From: Rhodothermus sp. | GTDB lineage: Bacteria > Bacteroidota > Rhodothermia > Rhodothermales > Rhodothermaceae | Reading direction: 5' to 3' | Assembly: GCA_015487635.1 (NCBI GenBank) | Contig: WFPM01000215.1 | Span: forward strand, 1 to 42,833 | Length of the DNA stretch: 42,833 bases | Shown here: piece after piece, positions 1-8,453 of the stretch | Layout of the letters: every line of letters starts with the position of its first letter | How positions within the stretch are numbered: position 1 is the first letter of the stretch | The notes under the pieces: generated by a model | The model's database searches: none | What the model was told of the DNA's origin: nothing | Seen by the model: only the letters and a program-made list of their open reading frames with translations | Translations under genes and position numbers: made by a program

Positions 1-1
1 C

Positions 2-1612
2 CTCAGCCTCGAACAACTCAGCCTCCTGGCCCACCACTTCGAGGACGTCCTCAACCGCCTCCGCAAAGGCACGCTCGCCTTTGACCCCGCCATGATGGAC
101 GTCCTCTTCGAAGCCTTCGACCTCATGAAACAACTCCTCCAGCAGGTCGAAACGCGTAAACTGCAACCGCTGCCCATCACTGCCGCCATCGAAAGGCTTC
201 GGGCGATTGCCGAGGGCAAACCTGCCCCGAGCCGCTCTGAAACCCCGACTGCCGAACCTACTTCGTCGGCGCCGTCTTCTTCATCCGCTGCCCCATCTTC
301 GACACCGACGTCCGATTCGTCCGCGTCCGCCGCATCTGCTTCTAAACCGTCGGGCAGCGGCCAAGCCGCCCGTCGCGATCAGAGTACTGAGACGATCCGC
401 GTCGAGGTGCGCCGCCTCGACAACCTCATGGACCTGGTGGGCGAGCTGGTGCTGGGCCGCAACCGATTGCTGCAGCTTCTCAGCGAGCTGGGCACCGACG
501 GCGACAACGCCGAGTTGCTCCGTGAGCTGGCCGACACGACCACTCAGATCGACTTCATTACCACTGAGCTGCAGTCGGCCGTCATGCACACGCGCATGGT
601 GCAGATCGGCCGCGTATTTAACAAATTCCCACGACTGGTACGCGACCTGGCCCGCGAGTTCAACAAACAGATTGAGCTGGTCATCGAAGGCGAGGAGACC
701 GAGCTGGACAAGTCGCTCATCGAAGAGATCAGCGATCCCCTGGTACACCTGGTCCGAAATGCCGCCGACCACGGCATCGAGGATCCCGAAACGCGCCGCG
801 CTCGGGGCAAATCGCCCACCGGCCGCATTCGGCTGGCCGCCTCGCAGGAGGGCAACCACATCGTCATCGAAATCGAAGACGACGGCGCCGGCATAGATCC
901 GCAAAAACTCAAAGCCAAAGCGCTGGAAAAGGGACTCATCACCGAAAAAGAAGCGGCCGAAATGAGCGATCGGGAGGCGCTGGAGCTCATCTTTCGGGCC
1001 GGTTTCAGCACGGCGCAGCGCGTCAGCAAGGTCTCGGGCCGGGGCGTGGGCATGGACGTGGTCAAGACCAACATCACCAAACTGAACGGCACCATCAGCG
1101 TCCACTCAGTGCCCGGCCAGGGTACGCGTTTCACACTCAAGCTGCCGCTGACGCTGGCCATCATCCAGAGCCTGCTGGTCCAGGTAGGCGAAGAATCCTT
1201 CGCCATCCCACTGCATTCGGTCATCGAAGTGGTCGGGCTCGAACCCGGCACGGTGTATACCATTAAAGGCCGCGAAGTCATCCGCCTGCGCGACACCGTC
1301 ATTCCCCTGTTGCGTGTGGGCGAGATGCTGGAAGTCCCCGGTTGGACATATCATCCTGAGCGCTCCTATGCCGTCATTGTCGGCATCGCCCACCATCGGC
1401 TGGGCCTGATCGTAGACGATCTGATCGGCCAGAAGGAAATCGTGATCAAGCCGCTGGGCAACTACCTCAAGAAGGTGCCCGGCGTGGCCGGGTCCACGAT
1501 TCTCGGCGATGGTCGAGTGATCATGATTCTGGATGTTGGCGAGCTGGTGCGCATGGAAACGCAGCATCTTCGCGGCAGCGAAGCCTTCCAGGCCGCGCTG
1601 GTCACAGCCTGA
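2..1612 (+). CDS. cheA: Chemotaxis histidine kinase CheA, 5' end outside window
   Basis: This is the central kinase of chemotaxis. It autophosphorylates on an HPt histidine and passes phosphate to CheY and CheB. The reading frame is open from base 2, so the ORF-track Met at 92 is internal. The first residues (LAHHFEDVLNRLRKG) look like the end of the P1/HPt domain; its H-box is off the window. Numbering from the Met at 92: a Ser/Ala/Pro/Thr-rich linker at about 43-95, P3 dimerisation at about 100-175, P4 ATPase with N-box LVHLVRNAADHG (217-228), G1 EDDGAGID and G2 GRGVGMD (about 316-322), and a CheW-like P5 at about 355-490. No P2 docking domain is visible between P1 and P3. cheB follows 23 bases later. 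The family assignment is certain. Confidence 0.97.
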   Translation, partial: LSLEQLSLLAHHFEDVLNRLRKGTLAFDPAMMDVLFEAFDLMKQLLQQVETRKLQPLPITAAIERLRAIAEGKPAPSRSETPTAEPTSSAPSSSSAAPSSTPTSDSSASAASASKPSGSGQAARRDQSTETIRVEVRRLDNLMDLVGELVLGRNRLLQLLSELGTDGDNAELLRELADTTTQIDFITTELQSAVMHTRMVQIGRVFNKFPRLVRDLAREFNKQIELVIEGEETELDKSLIEEISDPLVHLVRNAADHGIEDPETRRARGKSPTGRIRLAASQEGNHIVIEIEDDGAGIDPQKLKAKALEKGLITEKEAAEMSDREALELIFRAGFSTAQRVSKVSGRGVGMDVVKTNITKLNGTISVHSVPGQGTRFTLKLPLTLAIIQSLLVQVGEESFAIPLHSVIEVVGLEPGTVYTIKGREVIRLRDTVIPLLRVGEMLEVPGWTYHPERSYAVIVGIAHHRLGLIVDDLIGQKEIVIKPLGNYLKKVPGVAGSTILGDGRVIMILDVGELVRMETQHLRGSEAFQAALVTA

Positions 1613-1635
1613 ACTGCTACCTGCAGAGAAAGCCC

Positions 1636-2697
1636 ATGATCCGCGTACTCATCGTCGACGATTCGGCTTTCATGCGCAAGGCGCTCTCCATCATGCTGGA
1701 GGGCGATCCGGAAATCAAGGTCGTAGGTACGGCCCGTGACGGGCTGGAAGCCATCGAAAAAGTTCACGAGCTCAAGCCCGACATCGTTACGCTCGACGTC
1801 GAGATGCCGCGCATGGACGGGCTGACGGCGCTGCGGCGTATCATGCGCGAGCACCCCGTGCCTGTCATCATGGTCAGTTCGCTGACGCAGGAAGGCGCGC
1901 AGGCGACGATCGAAGCGCTGGAGGCCGGTGCCGTCGACTTCATCCCCAAACAGCACTCCTACGTCTCCATCGAAATCTCGCGCATTCGTGCCGAACTGCT
2001 GGAAAAAATCAAGACGATCGCCCGCACGCGTCCGTTGCTGACGCGTCGCAGGTCCGCCGCCCCAGGCGCCGAGGCGCTGCCAACGCTTCGCTTTCATGAA
2101 GCCCGTGCCATTGCCATCGGCGTTTCCACCGGAGGCCCCCGAGCCCTCCAGCAGGTCATTCCGACGCTTCCGGCCGACCTGCCCGTACCGGTGCTGATCG
2201 TCCAGCACATGCCCCCGCACTTTACCCGCTCGCTCGCCGAGCGGTTGGACAGCCTCAGTCCGATGACGGTGATCGAAGCGGAAGAAGGCATGTTGCTGGA
2301 AGCCGGGCGGGTCTTCCTGGCCCCTGGTGGACGGCATCTGGTACTGGAACGCCGCAACGGCCACGTGCCGGTAATCCGAACGCCCGTTGAGCCGGCCACG
2401 CTACACCGCCCCTCGGTGGATGTCATGTTCCGGAGCGTCTGCCAGCTCTTCGGCGGCAAGGTGCTGGCCGTCGTGATGACCGGTATGGGCCGTGACGGAC
2501 TGGAAGGCGCCCGCCTGATCAAGCAGCACGGCGGCAAAGTGATCACCCAGGACGAAGCTACCTGTGTGGTCTATGGCATGCCCCGCGCCGTAGCCGAGGC
2601 CGGGCTGAGCGACGCCGTACTGCCGCTGGAACAGATCGGTCCGATGCTGGCCCGGAGTCTGGGCTGCACCCCCGTTGCCCAACCTGTCTCCCCTTAA
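1636..2697 (+). CDS. cheB: Protein-glutamate methylesterase CheB
   Basis: CheB removes methyl groups from chemoreceptor glutamates during adaptation and is activated by phosphate from CheA. The 353-residue length is normal. The receiver domain (about 1-120) shows the acidic pair D8/D9, the phospho-acceptor D54 in VTLDVEMP, and K105 in DFIPK. The methylesterase domain (about 155-345) shows the catalytic triad: S164 in GVSTGGP, H191 in VQHMPP and D287 in MTGMGRDG. It lies 23 bases after cheA in the same operon. No cheR or cheY is in the window. Its stop codon overlaps a sigma-28-like promoter upstream of motA. Confidence 0.97.
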   Translation: MIRVLIVDDSAFMRKALSIMLEGDPEIKVVGTARDGLEAIEKVHELKPDIVTLDVEMPRMDGLTALRRIMREHPVPVIMVSSLTQEGAQATIEALEAGAVDFIPKQHSYVSIEISRIRAELLEKIKTIARTRPLLTRRRSAAPGAEALPTLRFHEARAIAIGVSTGGPRALQQVIPTLPADLPVPVLIVQHMPPHFTRSLAERLDSLSPMTVIEAEEGMLLEAGRVFLAPGGRHLVLERRNGHVPVIRTPVEPATLHRPSVDVMFRSVCQLFGGKVLAVVMTGMGRDGLEGARLIKQHGGKVITQDEATCVVYGMPRAVAEAGLSDAVLPLEQIGPMLARSLGCTPVAQPVSP

Positions 2698-2720
2698 GCT
2701 GTATCCTGAACTGCCGATAC
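2694..2720 (+). promoter_or_regulatory. Candidate sigma-28 (FliA) promoter upstream of motA
   Basis: TTAA (2694-2697) is followed by exactly 15 nt and then GCCGATAC (2713-2720). The known flagellar sigma-28 consensus is TAAA-N15-GCCGATAA, so the -10 matches 7 of 8 and the spacing is ideal. It starts inside the cheB stop codon, and the predicted start of transcription would lie about 70 nt before motA. fliA, which would read it, is at the end of the same gene cluster. No transcript data are available. Confidence 0.5.
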
Positions 2721-2799
2721 TTTCCCCGGGCGTCTGCCCTTTCTGAAGCGCGCAGTACGTCCTGATTCCGGCCACCTTGAAGTACGGGACGGTGTCGCC

Positions 2800-3588
2800 A
2801 TGGAAAAATCCACGCCAATCGGCTTAGGACTGGGTTTTGCACTGATCTTTGCCGCCATTTTTCTGGGGGGTAACTGGCTCACTTTTGTTGACATTCCCTC
2901 CATCCTGATCGTTGTCGGCGGCACCATTGCAGCTCTTCTGGTCGCCTATTCCATCGACGAACTCAAAGTCGTCGTCCCCGGTCTGCAGCGGTTGCTGAAA
3001 TTCAACCCGCCCGATCTGAGCCAGTACGTCGAATTGTTTTCCGAACTATCTCGCACGGCCCGCCGCGAAGGCCTGCTGGCGCTGGACCGCCGCCTCGGCG
3101 AACTGGATGATGAATTCATCCGCTTTGGCCTGGAAATGGCCGTCGACGGCATCGAAGAGCAGGAAATCGCCGAGATGCTTCAGGTGCGCATGACCGAGGA
3201 GTTTCGTCCGATTCAGCTTTTCGCCAAAATCATGAACTCGGCGGGCACATTCGCGCCGTCGTTCGGGATGATCGGGACGCTGATCGGGCTGGTGCAGATG
3301 ATGCAGAACCTCACCGACCCGACGCAGATCGGTGCCGGAATGGCCGTGGCCATGCTCACCACGCTTTATGGTGCCGTGCTGGCCAACCTTGTGTTTCTAC
3401 CGCTGGCCAACAAAATCAAAGTGCAGTTGGCTCAGCTTCAGAAGGCCCGCGAAATGACACGGGTCGGTATTCTGTCGATCGTCCGGGGCGACAGTCCCAG
3501 CATGATCGAGAAACGACTGCAGATGCTGGCCGGCAATCAGGAAGCAGGCGCCAAAGAAGAGGCACCACACCTGGCCAAAGCTGCCTGA
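2800..3588 (+). CDS. motA: Flagellar motor stator protein MotA/PomA
   Basis: MotA forms the stator ring around MotB and couples ion flow to rotor torque in the inner membrane. The 262-residue protein has four predicted membrane segments: about 6-24, 30-50, 148-168 and 178-202. The last two contain the family-typical SFGMIGTLIGLV and AVAMLTTLYGAVLANL. A cytoplasmic loop at about 55-145 carries the charged residues that contact FliG. Ion choice (proton or sodium) cannot be decided from sequence alone; sodium would suit a salt-loving organism. A 102-nt gap separates it from cheB and holds a sigma-28-like promoter. No strong Shine-Dalgarno precedes the ATG. motB follows 18 bases after. Confidence 0.96.
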   Translation: MEKSTPIGLGLGFALIFAAIFLGGNWLTFVDIPSILIVVGGTIAALLVAYSIDELKVVVPGLQRLLKFNPPDLSQYVELFSELSRTARREGLLALDRRLGELDDEFIRFGLEMAVDGIEEQEIAEMLQVRMTEEFRPIQLFAKIMNSAGTFAPSFGMIGTLIGLVQMMQNLTDPTQIGAGMAVAMLTTLYGAVLANLVFLPLANKIKVQLAQLQKAREMTRVGILSIVRGDSPSMIEKRLQMLAGNQEAGAKEEAPHLAKAA

Positions 3589-3606
3589 ACCTAACCCGTT
3601 TAAGCC

Positions 3607-4368
3607 ATGCCGGAAGAAGTGCAACAGCCCCAGGAAGAGGAAGACGAGGAGCCCTCCGCTCCTTTCTGGATGACCACCTTCAGCGACATGGCCACGCTGC
3701 TATTGACCTTTTTCGTCATGATCGTGGCCATGTCGGAAGTCGAGGTCAAAAAGTTCAAAGAAGCGCTCAGCTTCTTCCAGGGGCGGACCGGCGTGTTACA
3801 AAGCGAAGCGGTCATTCCTTCGATCAAAAATCAGGTAATTCAGCGTCGACTTACCAAAGAACAACTGGAGAAATATGAGGAACTGATTCAGTACCTGCAG
3901 GAGCACAATCTGGAAGGCAAGGTGCAGGTGAATCTGACAGACAAGGGGCTGCACCTGATCATCACAGACTCCATCATGTTCCGTTCCGGCGAGGCCGAAA
4001 TCATCGAACCGTCCCGTACCATTCTGCGCATTCTGGCCGGCATTATCGACGATCGGATCGAGTCGGTCGTCGTCGAAGGCCACACGGACAACCGTCCCAT
4101 CCACACCGCCCGCTTCCCCTCCAACTGGGAGCTCTCGGCGGCACGGGCCGCTGCGGTGGTTCGCTTTCTACTGGAGCAGACTGACGCGCTACCGCCCTCG
4201 CGCTACGTGGCGGTAGGCTATGGCGAATTCCATCCACGAGATACCAATGCGACCCCGGAAGGACGGGCCCGTAATCGCCGCGTTGAAATCCTATTCAACT
4301 GGGAGCCATGGCAGAACGAGCACAACAACCCGTACCTGAAACGCCTGATACCTCCGGTGAGGAAGTAG
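3607..4368 (+). CDS. motB: Flagellar motor stator protein MotB
   Basis: MotB anchors the stator to peptidoglycan and carries the ion-binding aspartate. The single membrane helix (about 20-42, TTFSDMATLLLTFFVMIV) holds the expected Asp at residue 27. The OmpA/MotB peptidoglycan-binding domain spans about 118-232, with GHTDNRP (158-164) and the final NRRVEILF. The 253-residue length is normal. The last 20 codons overlap the start of fliL in another frame (61 nt), so the two genes are probably translationally coupled. Confidence 0.96.
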   Translation: MPEEVQQPQEEEDEEPSAPFWMTTFSDMATLLLTFFVMIVAMSEVEVKKFKEALSFFQGRTGVLQSEAVIPSIKNQVIQRRLTKEQLEKYEELIQYLQEHNLEGKVQVNLTDKGLHLIITDSIMFRSGEAEIIEPSRTILRILAGIIDDRIESVVVEGHTDNRPIHTARFPSNWELSAARAAAVVRFLLEQTDALPPSRYVAVGYGEFHPRDTNATPEGRARNRRVEILFNWEPWQNEHNNPYLKRLIPPVRK

Positions 4369-4856
4369 CCCAGGAGGAAGAAAAGCAGGGTGGTGGTAGC
4401 CTGCTGGCCCGCCTGCTACTGGTTGCCCTGACGCTGGGTCCCACAGCAGCCGGCGCCTGGCTGGCCTACTTCTACTATCCCACGCTGGCCCAGGCGGCCG
4501 AGCAGTTTTCTGGCACGAATGATGATACAGAGGAAGAAGCGAAGCCCGTCGAATACGGCCAGTTTATGGAGCTACAGGGCTTCATTATCAATCCAGCCGG
4601 CACAGACGGGACCCGCTACCTGATGATCAATTTGGGACTGGAAAGCGCGGATGGCGGCGTGCTGGAGGAATTGAAGGAAAAAGAAGTGGTCGTGCGCGAT
4701 ACCGTGCTCAAACTGCTCGGCCAGCGCACCGTCGAGGAACTGGCCGACATCAGCCTGCGCACGCAGCTCAAGCAGGAGCTGCGTGAAGCGGTCAATGGCG
4801 TCCTGCGCAAAGGAAAAATTGACCGCGTCTATTTCACCCAGTATGTGCTGCAGTAA
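4308..4856 (+). CDS. fliL: Flagellar basal body-associated protein FliL
   Basis: FliL surrounds or supports the stator at the inner membrane. This 182-residue protein has an acidic cytoplasmic N-terminus, one membrane segment at about 34-52 (LARLLLVALTLGPTAAGAW), and a periplasmic FliL domain from about 80 that ends in VYFTQYVLQ, a typical FliL C-terminus. The ATG at 4308 is chosen because no other in-frame start occurs before the membrane helix and GGGAG lies just upstream. The gene begins inside motB (61-nt overlap). fliM starts 8 bases downstream. Confidence 0.9.
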   Translation: MAERAQQPVPETPDTSGEEVAQEEEKQGGGSLLARLLLVALTLGPTAAGAWLAYFYYPTLAQAAEQFSGTNDDTEEEAKPVEYGQFMELQGFIINPAGTDGTRYLMINLGLESADGGVLEELKEKEVVVRDTVLKLLGQRTVEELADISLRTQLKQELREAVNGVLRKGKIDRVYFTQYVLQ

Positions 4857-4864
4857 AGCGGGCC

Positions 4865-5911
4865 ATGGCGAAGCCGCTCAGCCAGGAGGAAATCGACATA
4901 CTCCTTGAGGTTCGTAGTCAGATCGGCGAACAGGGTGACTACGACCTCGAGGCCCTCGAGTCGATGATGACGGCCGAGGCGGAGAAGAAGATTCTCCCCT
5001 ACAACTTTAAGCGGCCTCGGCTGTTTTCGCAGGACCAGATGCGGGTCCTGCACTACGTGCATGAAGCCTTCGCCCGTGACCTGTCGGTTTATCTTTCGGC
5101 ACAGTTGCGCACGCTGGTCGACATTAGCCTGTCGGCTATCGACCAGGTGCTCTACTCGGAATTCGTGATGTCCAGCGCCCCCCCATCGGCACTCTACGTG
5201 ATCGACGTCCATCCACTTCATCAGAAAATCGTTCTAGAACTTGACCCTCGTCTGGCCATCTTCACGGTAGAAAAGCTTTTCGGGGGACCGGGCATCTTCC
5301 TGCGCAAACCACGGGAGCTTTCGCAGATCGAGCGCCGCATCATGGAGAAGGTCATGATGCGAGCGTTTCGTGAGTTGGAAAAGGCCTGGAAACAGATTCA
5401 CGAAATCCACCTGGAAGAAGCCGGCTTTGAGTCAAACGCCGAATTCGTGCAGATTCTGCCAGGTGTCGAGCCGGCGCTGGTGGCCACGTTCGAGGTTTCG
5501 ATTTACGAACAGCGCTCTTTTATCAACATCTGCTACCCGTACATCCTGCTGGAGCGGATGCTGGGACACAGCGCCATGAAGCAGTGGCGCTCCAGCTCCA
5601 CCACCGAAGTGCCACCCGCCGTTCGCCAGCGTTACGAAGAACAACTGAAGAAAATCGAGGTGGAGCTGCGTGCCGTCATGGGCCGCACCCGAATCAAGAT
5701 CAACGAGCTGATGACGCTGGAAGAAGGCGACGTGATCGTGCTGGAGCGCCGGGTGAATCAACCCGTCCAGGTGTACATCGGCAAGCGCGAGAAATTCAGG
5801 GCGATCCCCGGCCGCTCCGGTAAACATCGCGCGCTGCGCATTCTGGAAATCGTCCCCCCGGAACTACCGCTTGACGAAGATGAGCTCGAATCCAACGCTT
5901 CCGCGGCTTGA
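4865..5911 (+). CDS. fliM: Flagellar motor switch protein FliM
   Basis: FliM is the C-ring protein that binds CheY-P and sets rotation direction. The N-terminal CheY-binding segment LSQEEIDILLE (5-15) is intact. A central CheC-like domain spans about 45-230, and a C-terminal SpoA domain (about 255-330) ends near VYIGKREKFRAIPG. The 348-residue length is usual. It lies between fliL and fliN; its last 32 bases overlap the start of fliN. Confidence 0.96.
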   Translation: MAKPLSQEEIDILLEVRSQIGEQGDYDLEALESMMTAEAEKKILPYNFKRPRLFSQDQMRVLHYVHEAFARDLSVYLSAQLRTLVDISLSAIDQVLYSEFVMSSAPPSALYVIDVHPLHQKIVLELDPRLAIFTVEKLFGGPGIFLRKPRELSQIERRIMEKVMMRAFRELEKAWKQIHEIHLEEAGFESNAEFVQILPGVEPALVATFEVSIYEQRSFINICYPYILLERMLGHSAMKQWRSSSTTEVPPAVRQRYEEQLKKIEVELRAVMGRTRIKINELMTLEEGDVIVLERRVNQPVQVYIGKREKFRAIPGRSGKHRALRILEIVPPELPLDEDELESNASAA

Positions 5912-6761
5912 GGCCACCCGTGAGGCCCTGCAGCAGTTTTTGCAGACGCTGCTGAACCAGGAGCTTTCCCTGGAGCTGGGCACGCCTGCTACGATCACGG
6001 GCGATCAGCTGAACGAGCTGACCAGCGACCGGGTGCTGATCTGGGCCAGCAGCGAACCGTTCGCCATCGGGTTGACGCCGGACTGGATCCCGCTGCTGTC
6101 ACAGGCCATGCTCGGCGAAGCGCTCAACCCCGGCGACGAAGGCACCGATGACCTGCTGGGCGAAGTAGCCGCCCAGGGCTACGGCACGCTGCGCAACGCA
6201 CTGGCTGCCGAAGGCGTACGCTTGCCCGAGGTAAGCTTTGTCGTCCAGCAACCCGGCGCCGAGACCGCTCAGCCCCCAGTCGAACTGCCCGACTCGCTGC
6301 TTCAGCTTCCATTCACGCTGCAGATCGGTGACGCGCAGCACGAAGGTTTCATCCTGCTGCCCCCAAACATCGCGCAACAGCGACCCGGTGATGCTCGAAA
6401 GACGGCCTCGGCAGAGGCTGGCGAGCAGCCTCCCATCGAAGTGCGCCCGGCTTCCTTTGGTGAACTGGGGCCTGAACGCATTGGCGATGGAGGCGTCACG
6501 GGCAACCTGGAATTGCTGGCCGATGTCGAGCTGGAGATCGTCGTTGAGCTGGGTCGGCGCCGCCTGCCACTGGCCGATGTGCTGCGGCTGACCACCGGCA
6601 GCATCATCGAGCTGGAAAAACTGGTTGGCGAACCGCTGGAAATTTATGCCAACGGTCGGCTCATCGCCGAAGGCGAAGCCGTCGTGATCGACGAGCAATT
6701 CGGCGTGCGCATTACCAGCCTGGTGACCGGAAACCGACAGCGTGAAAAAGCGCTGTTCTGA
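5880..6761 (+). CDS. fliN: Flagellar motor switch protein FliN/FliY
   Basis: This is a C-ring component that works with FliM. The C-terminal SpoA domain (about 200-290; LADVELEIVVELGRRRLPLA) is clear FliN. At 293 residues it is much longer than a minimal FliN (about 130-140). The N-terminal 190 residues look like a FliM/CheC-type fold, so a FliY-type protein is likely. I see no convincing CheC phosphatase active-site motif. The ORF track starts at a TTG (5871); I prefer the ATG at 5880, which still overlaps the fliM 3' end. Confidence 0.88.
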   Translation: MSSNPTLPRLEATREALQQFLQTLLNQELSLELGTPATITGDQLNELTSDRVLIWASSEPFAIGLTPDWIPLLSQAMLGEALNPGDEGTDDLLGEVAAQGYGTLRNALAAEGVRLPEVSFVVQQPGAETAQPPVELPDSLLQLPFTLQIGDAQHEGFILLPPNIAQQRPGDARKTASAEAGEQPPIEVRPASFGELGPERIGDGGVTGNLELLADVELEIVVELGRRRLPLADVLRLTTGSIIELEKLVGEPLEIYANGRLIAEGEAVVIDEQFGVRITSLVTGNRQREKALF

Positions 6762-6765
6762 GTAC

Positions 6766-6781
6766 TGGCACGGTGTTGGCA
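6766..6781 (+). promoter_or_regulatory. Candidate sigma-54 (-24/-12) promoter before fliO
   Basis: TGGCACG (6766-6772), then four bases, then TGGCA (6777-6781). The known sigma-54 consensus is TGGCACG-N4-TTGCA, so 11 of 12 specified positions match, with the invariant GG and GC 12 bp apart. It lies 4 bp after the fliN stop; transcription would begin near 6793, ahead of fliO at 6828. Whether this organism has RpoN is not visible here, and chance occurrence in GC-rich DNA is possible. Confidence 0.35.
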
Positions 6782-6827
6782 GGCCGGTGGCGAGAGCGTG
6801 CCGACGCCACCCCATCCACACCGTGCC

Positions 6828-7358
6828 ATGACGTTCCGTGTACGTTCCGCCAGCGGCTTCCCGCTCCGCCGCCTGCTTCTGCTGGGCGGCGGGCTTGTTC
6901 TACTCTGGCTGGCGCTGCAATGGGCCTCCACGCCTGCTGTGCCGCCCGCCGCTTCTCCGAAAGCTGTCGCGGATTCTACCCTCACGCTGCCCGCTCGTTC
7001 GGAGCCCGCACCACCCTATCTGAGCGTTCGCTACCTGCTGGTGCTGCTCGTGCTGACCGGCGGAGCCGTGCTGGCGCTTTATCTGCACCGCCGCACGCGT
7101 ACGCTGCCCGGTCCCGCCCTGCTGCGTCCGATCGGCCAGCTTCCGCTGGGCCCCGGTCAGCAGATTCGCCTCGTCGCCTGCGGCGACGAACTCCTGATCC
7201 TGGGCGTCACGTCCCAGCAGATCACGCTGCTCAAAAGCATACCCCTTCCGCCGGAGCTTCAGCACAACGACCACCCCGAAACACCTCCGGCCTCCACCTT
7301 CGCCCGGCTGCTCACCACGCTGTCCGCCCAACCCCAACAAACCGGCCATGCGTCGTAA
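6828..7358 (+). CDS. fliO: Flagellar biosynthetic protein FliO (FliO/FliZ family)
   Basis: FliO is a small membrane factor that helps assemble the FliP-containing export gate. From the ATG at 6828 the protein is 176 residues. It has an N-terminal hydrophobic stretch (about 11-27), a second membrane helix (YLLVLLVLTGGAVLALYL, about 65-83), and a FliO-like cytosolic domain containing PIGQLPLGPGQQIRLVACGDELLILGV (quoted in part). Sequence conservation in FliO is low, so the order fliN-fliO-fliP supports the call. The ORF track starts at GTG 6798; ATG 6828 is preferred. It overlaps fliP by 11 nt. Confidence 0.82.
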   Translation: MTFRVRSASGFPLRRLLLLGGGLVLLWLALQWASTPAVPPAASPKAVADSTLTLPARSEPAPPYLSVRYLLVLLVLTGGAVLALYLHRRTRTLPGPALLRPIGQLPLGPGQQIRLVACGDELLILGVTSQQITLLKSIPLPPELQHNDHPETPPASTFARLLTTLSAQPQQTGHAS

Positions 7359-8166
7359 GCTGTCGCTTCGTGGACTTCTTCTGTGTGTTGCGCTGCTGGG
7401 CGTTGGCCTGCCCATAGCCCCGGCGCTTGCCCAGCAAACCCAGACGCAACAGACCACACCCCCACCGTCTTCCTCTTCCGGCGGCAGCACCCTACTGAGC
7501 CCCCTTCCTCGTATTCAACTCGGCGAGAACGAAGACTTTGCGCTGCCGCTGCAGCTTTTGCTGCTGCTCACCATCCTGTCGCTGGCCCCGGCCATTATCA
7601 TCCTGACCACCAGTTTTACCCGTCTGGTGGTCATCTTCAGCATCCTGCGGACGGCGCTCGGCCTGCAACAATCCCCGCCCACGCAGGTGCTGATCGGGCT
7701 GGCGCTCTTTCTGACGCTGTTCATCATGTATCCAGTGTTCGATCAGATTCACGACGAGGCGCTGCGGCCCTACCTAGACGGCGAAATCACCCAGCAGGTG
7801 GCGCTCGAACGGGCCGCTGCCCCGCTGCGCGCTTTCATGCTGCGCCAGACCCGTGAAAAAGACCTGATGTTGTTCATGGACCTAGCCCGCGTCGAAGCCT
7901 TCGACCGCCCCGAAGACGTGCCTTTCTACATTCTGGTCCCGGCTTTCGTGATCAGCGAGCTGCGCATCGCCTTCCAGATCGGCTTTATGATCTTTCTGCC
8001 CTTCCTGCTGGTGGACCTGATCGTCGCCAGCGTGCTGATGAGCATGGGCATGATGATGCTGCCGCCGGTCATGATCTCGCTGCCGATCAAGCTGCTGCTG
8101 TTCGTGCTGGCCGACGGTTGGTATCTCGTGGTGGAATCGGTTGTTCGTGGTTATCTCGGCGGTTAA
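7348..8166 (+). CDS. fliP: Flagellar export gate protein FliP
   Basis: FliP is a core subunit of the flagellar type III export gate. The protein starts with a signal peptide (about 1-28, ending ALAQ), which is common in FliP. Conserved FliP sequences follow: LTSFTRLVVIFSILRTALGLQQSPP (in part), LFIMYPVFDQI, and a C-terminal helix pair with FMIFLPFLLVDLIVASVLMSMGMMMLPP (in part). The 272-residue length is slightly above the Salmonella form because of a Gln/Thr/Ser-rich insert at about 30-50. It overlaps fliO and lies 13 nt before the fliQ ATG. Confidence 0.96.
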   Translation: MRRKLSLRGLLLCVALLGVGLPIAPALAQQTQTQQTTPPPSSSSGGSTLLSPLPRIQLGENEDFALPLQLLLLLTILSLAPAIIILTTSFTRLVVIFSILRTALGLQQSPPTQVLIGLALFLTLFIMYPVFDQIHDEALRPYLDGEITQQVALERAAAPLRAFMLRQTREKDLMLFMDLARVEAFDRPEDVPFYILVPAFVISELRIAFQIGFMIFLPFLLVDLIVASVLMSMGMMMLPPVMISLPIKLLLFVLADGWYLVVESVVRGYLGG

Positions 8167-8179
8167 ATCCCTGACGGCT

Positions 8180-8449
8180 ATGACCAGTGAAGTCGCCCTG
8201 TACTGGATTCAGGAAGCACTCAAAACCGCTCTGCTGCTGGTAGGACCACTGCTGGGCGTAGCACTGATCGTGGGGCTGATCGTGAGCCTGCTGCAGGCCA
8301 TCACGTCGGTGCAGGAGATGACGCTCAGCTACATTCCCAAGATTCTGGCCGTGGGGCTCGTGCTGCTGTTGCTGGCACCCTGGATGCTGCAGCTCCTGAC
8401 GGACTTTGCCGTGCAGGTGCTGCAGTTCATCCCGAACGTGTCGCACTGA
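8180..8449 (+). CDS. fliQ: Flagellar export gate protein FliQ
   Basis: FliQ is a two-helix subunit of the export gate. The 89-residue product from ATG 8180 has the family length. It shows two hydrophobic helices (about 17-38 and 52-75) and the conserved central segment QAITSVQEMTLSYIPKI. The ORF-track start at TTG 8141 would overlap fliP and is not needed. fliR begins 4 nt after the stop. Confidence 0.94.
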   Translation: MTSEVALYWIQEALKTALLLVGPLLGVALIVGLIVSLLQAITSVQEMTLSYIPKILAVGLVLLLLAPWMLQLLTDFAVQVLQFIPNVSH

Positions 8450-8453
8450 AGCC

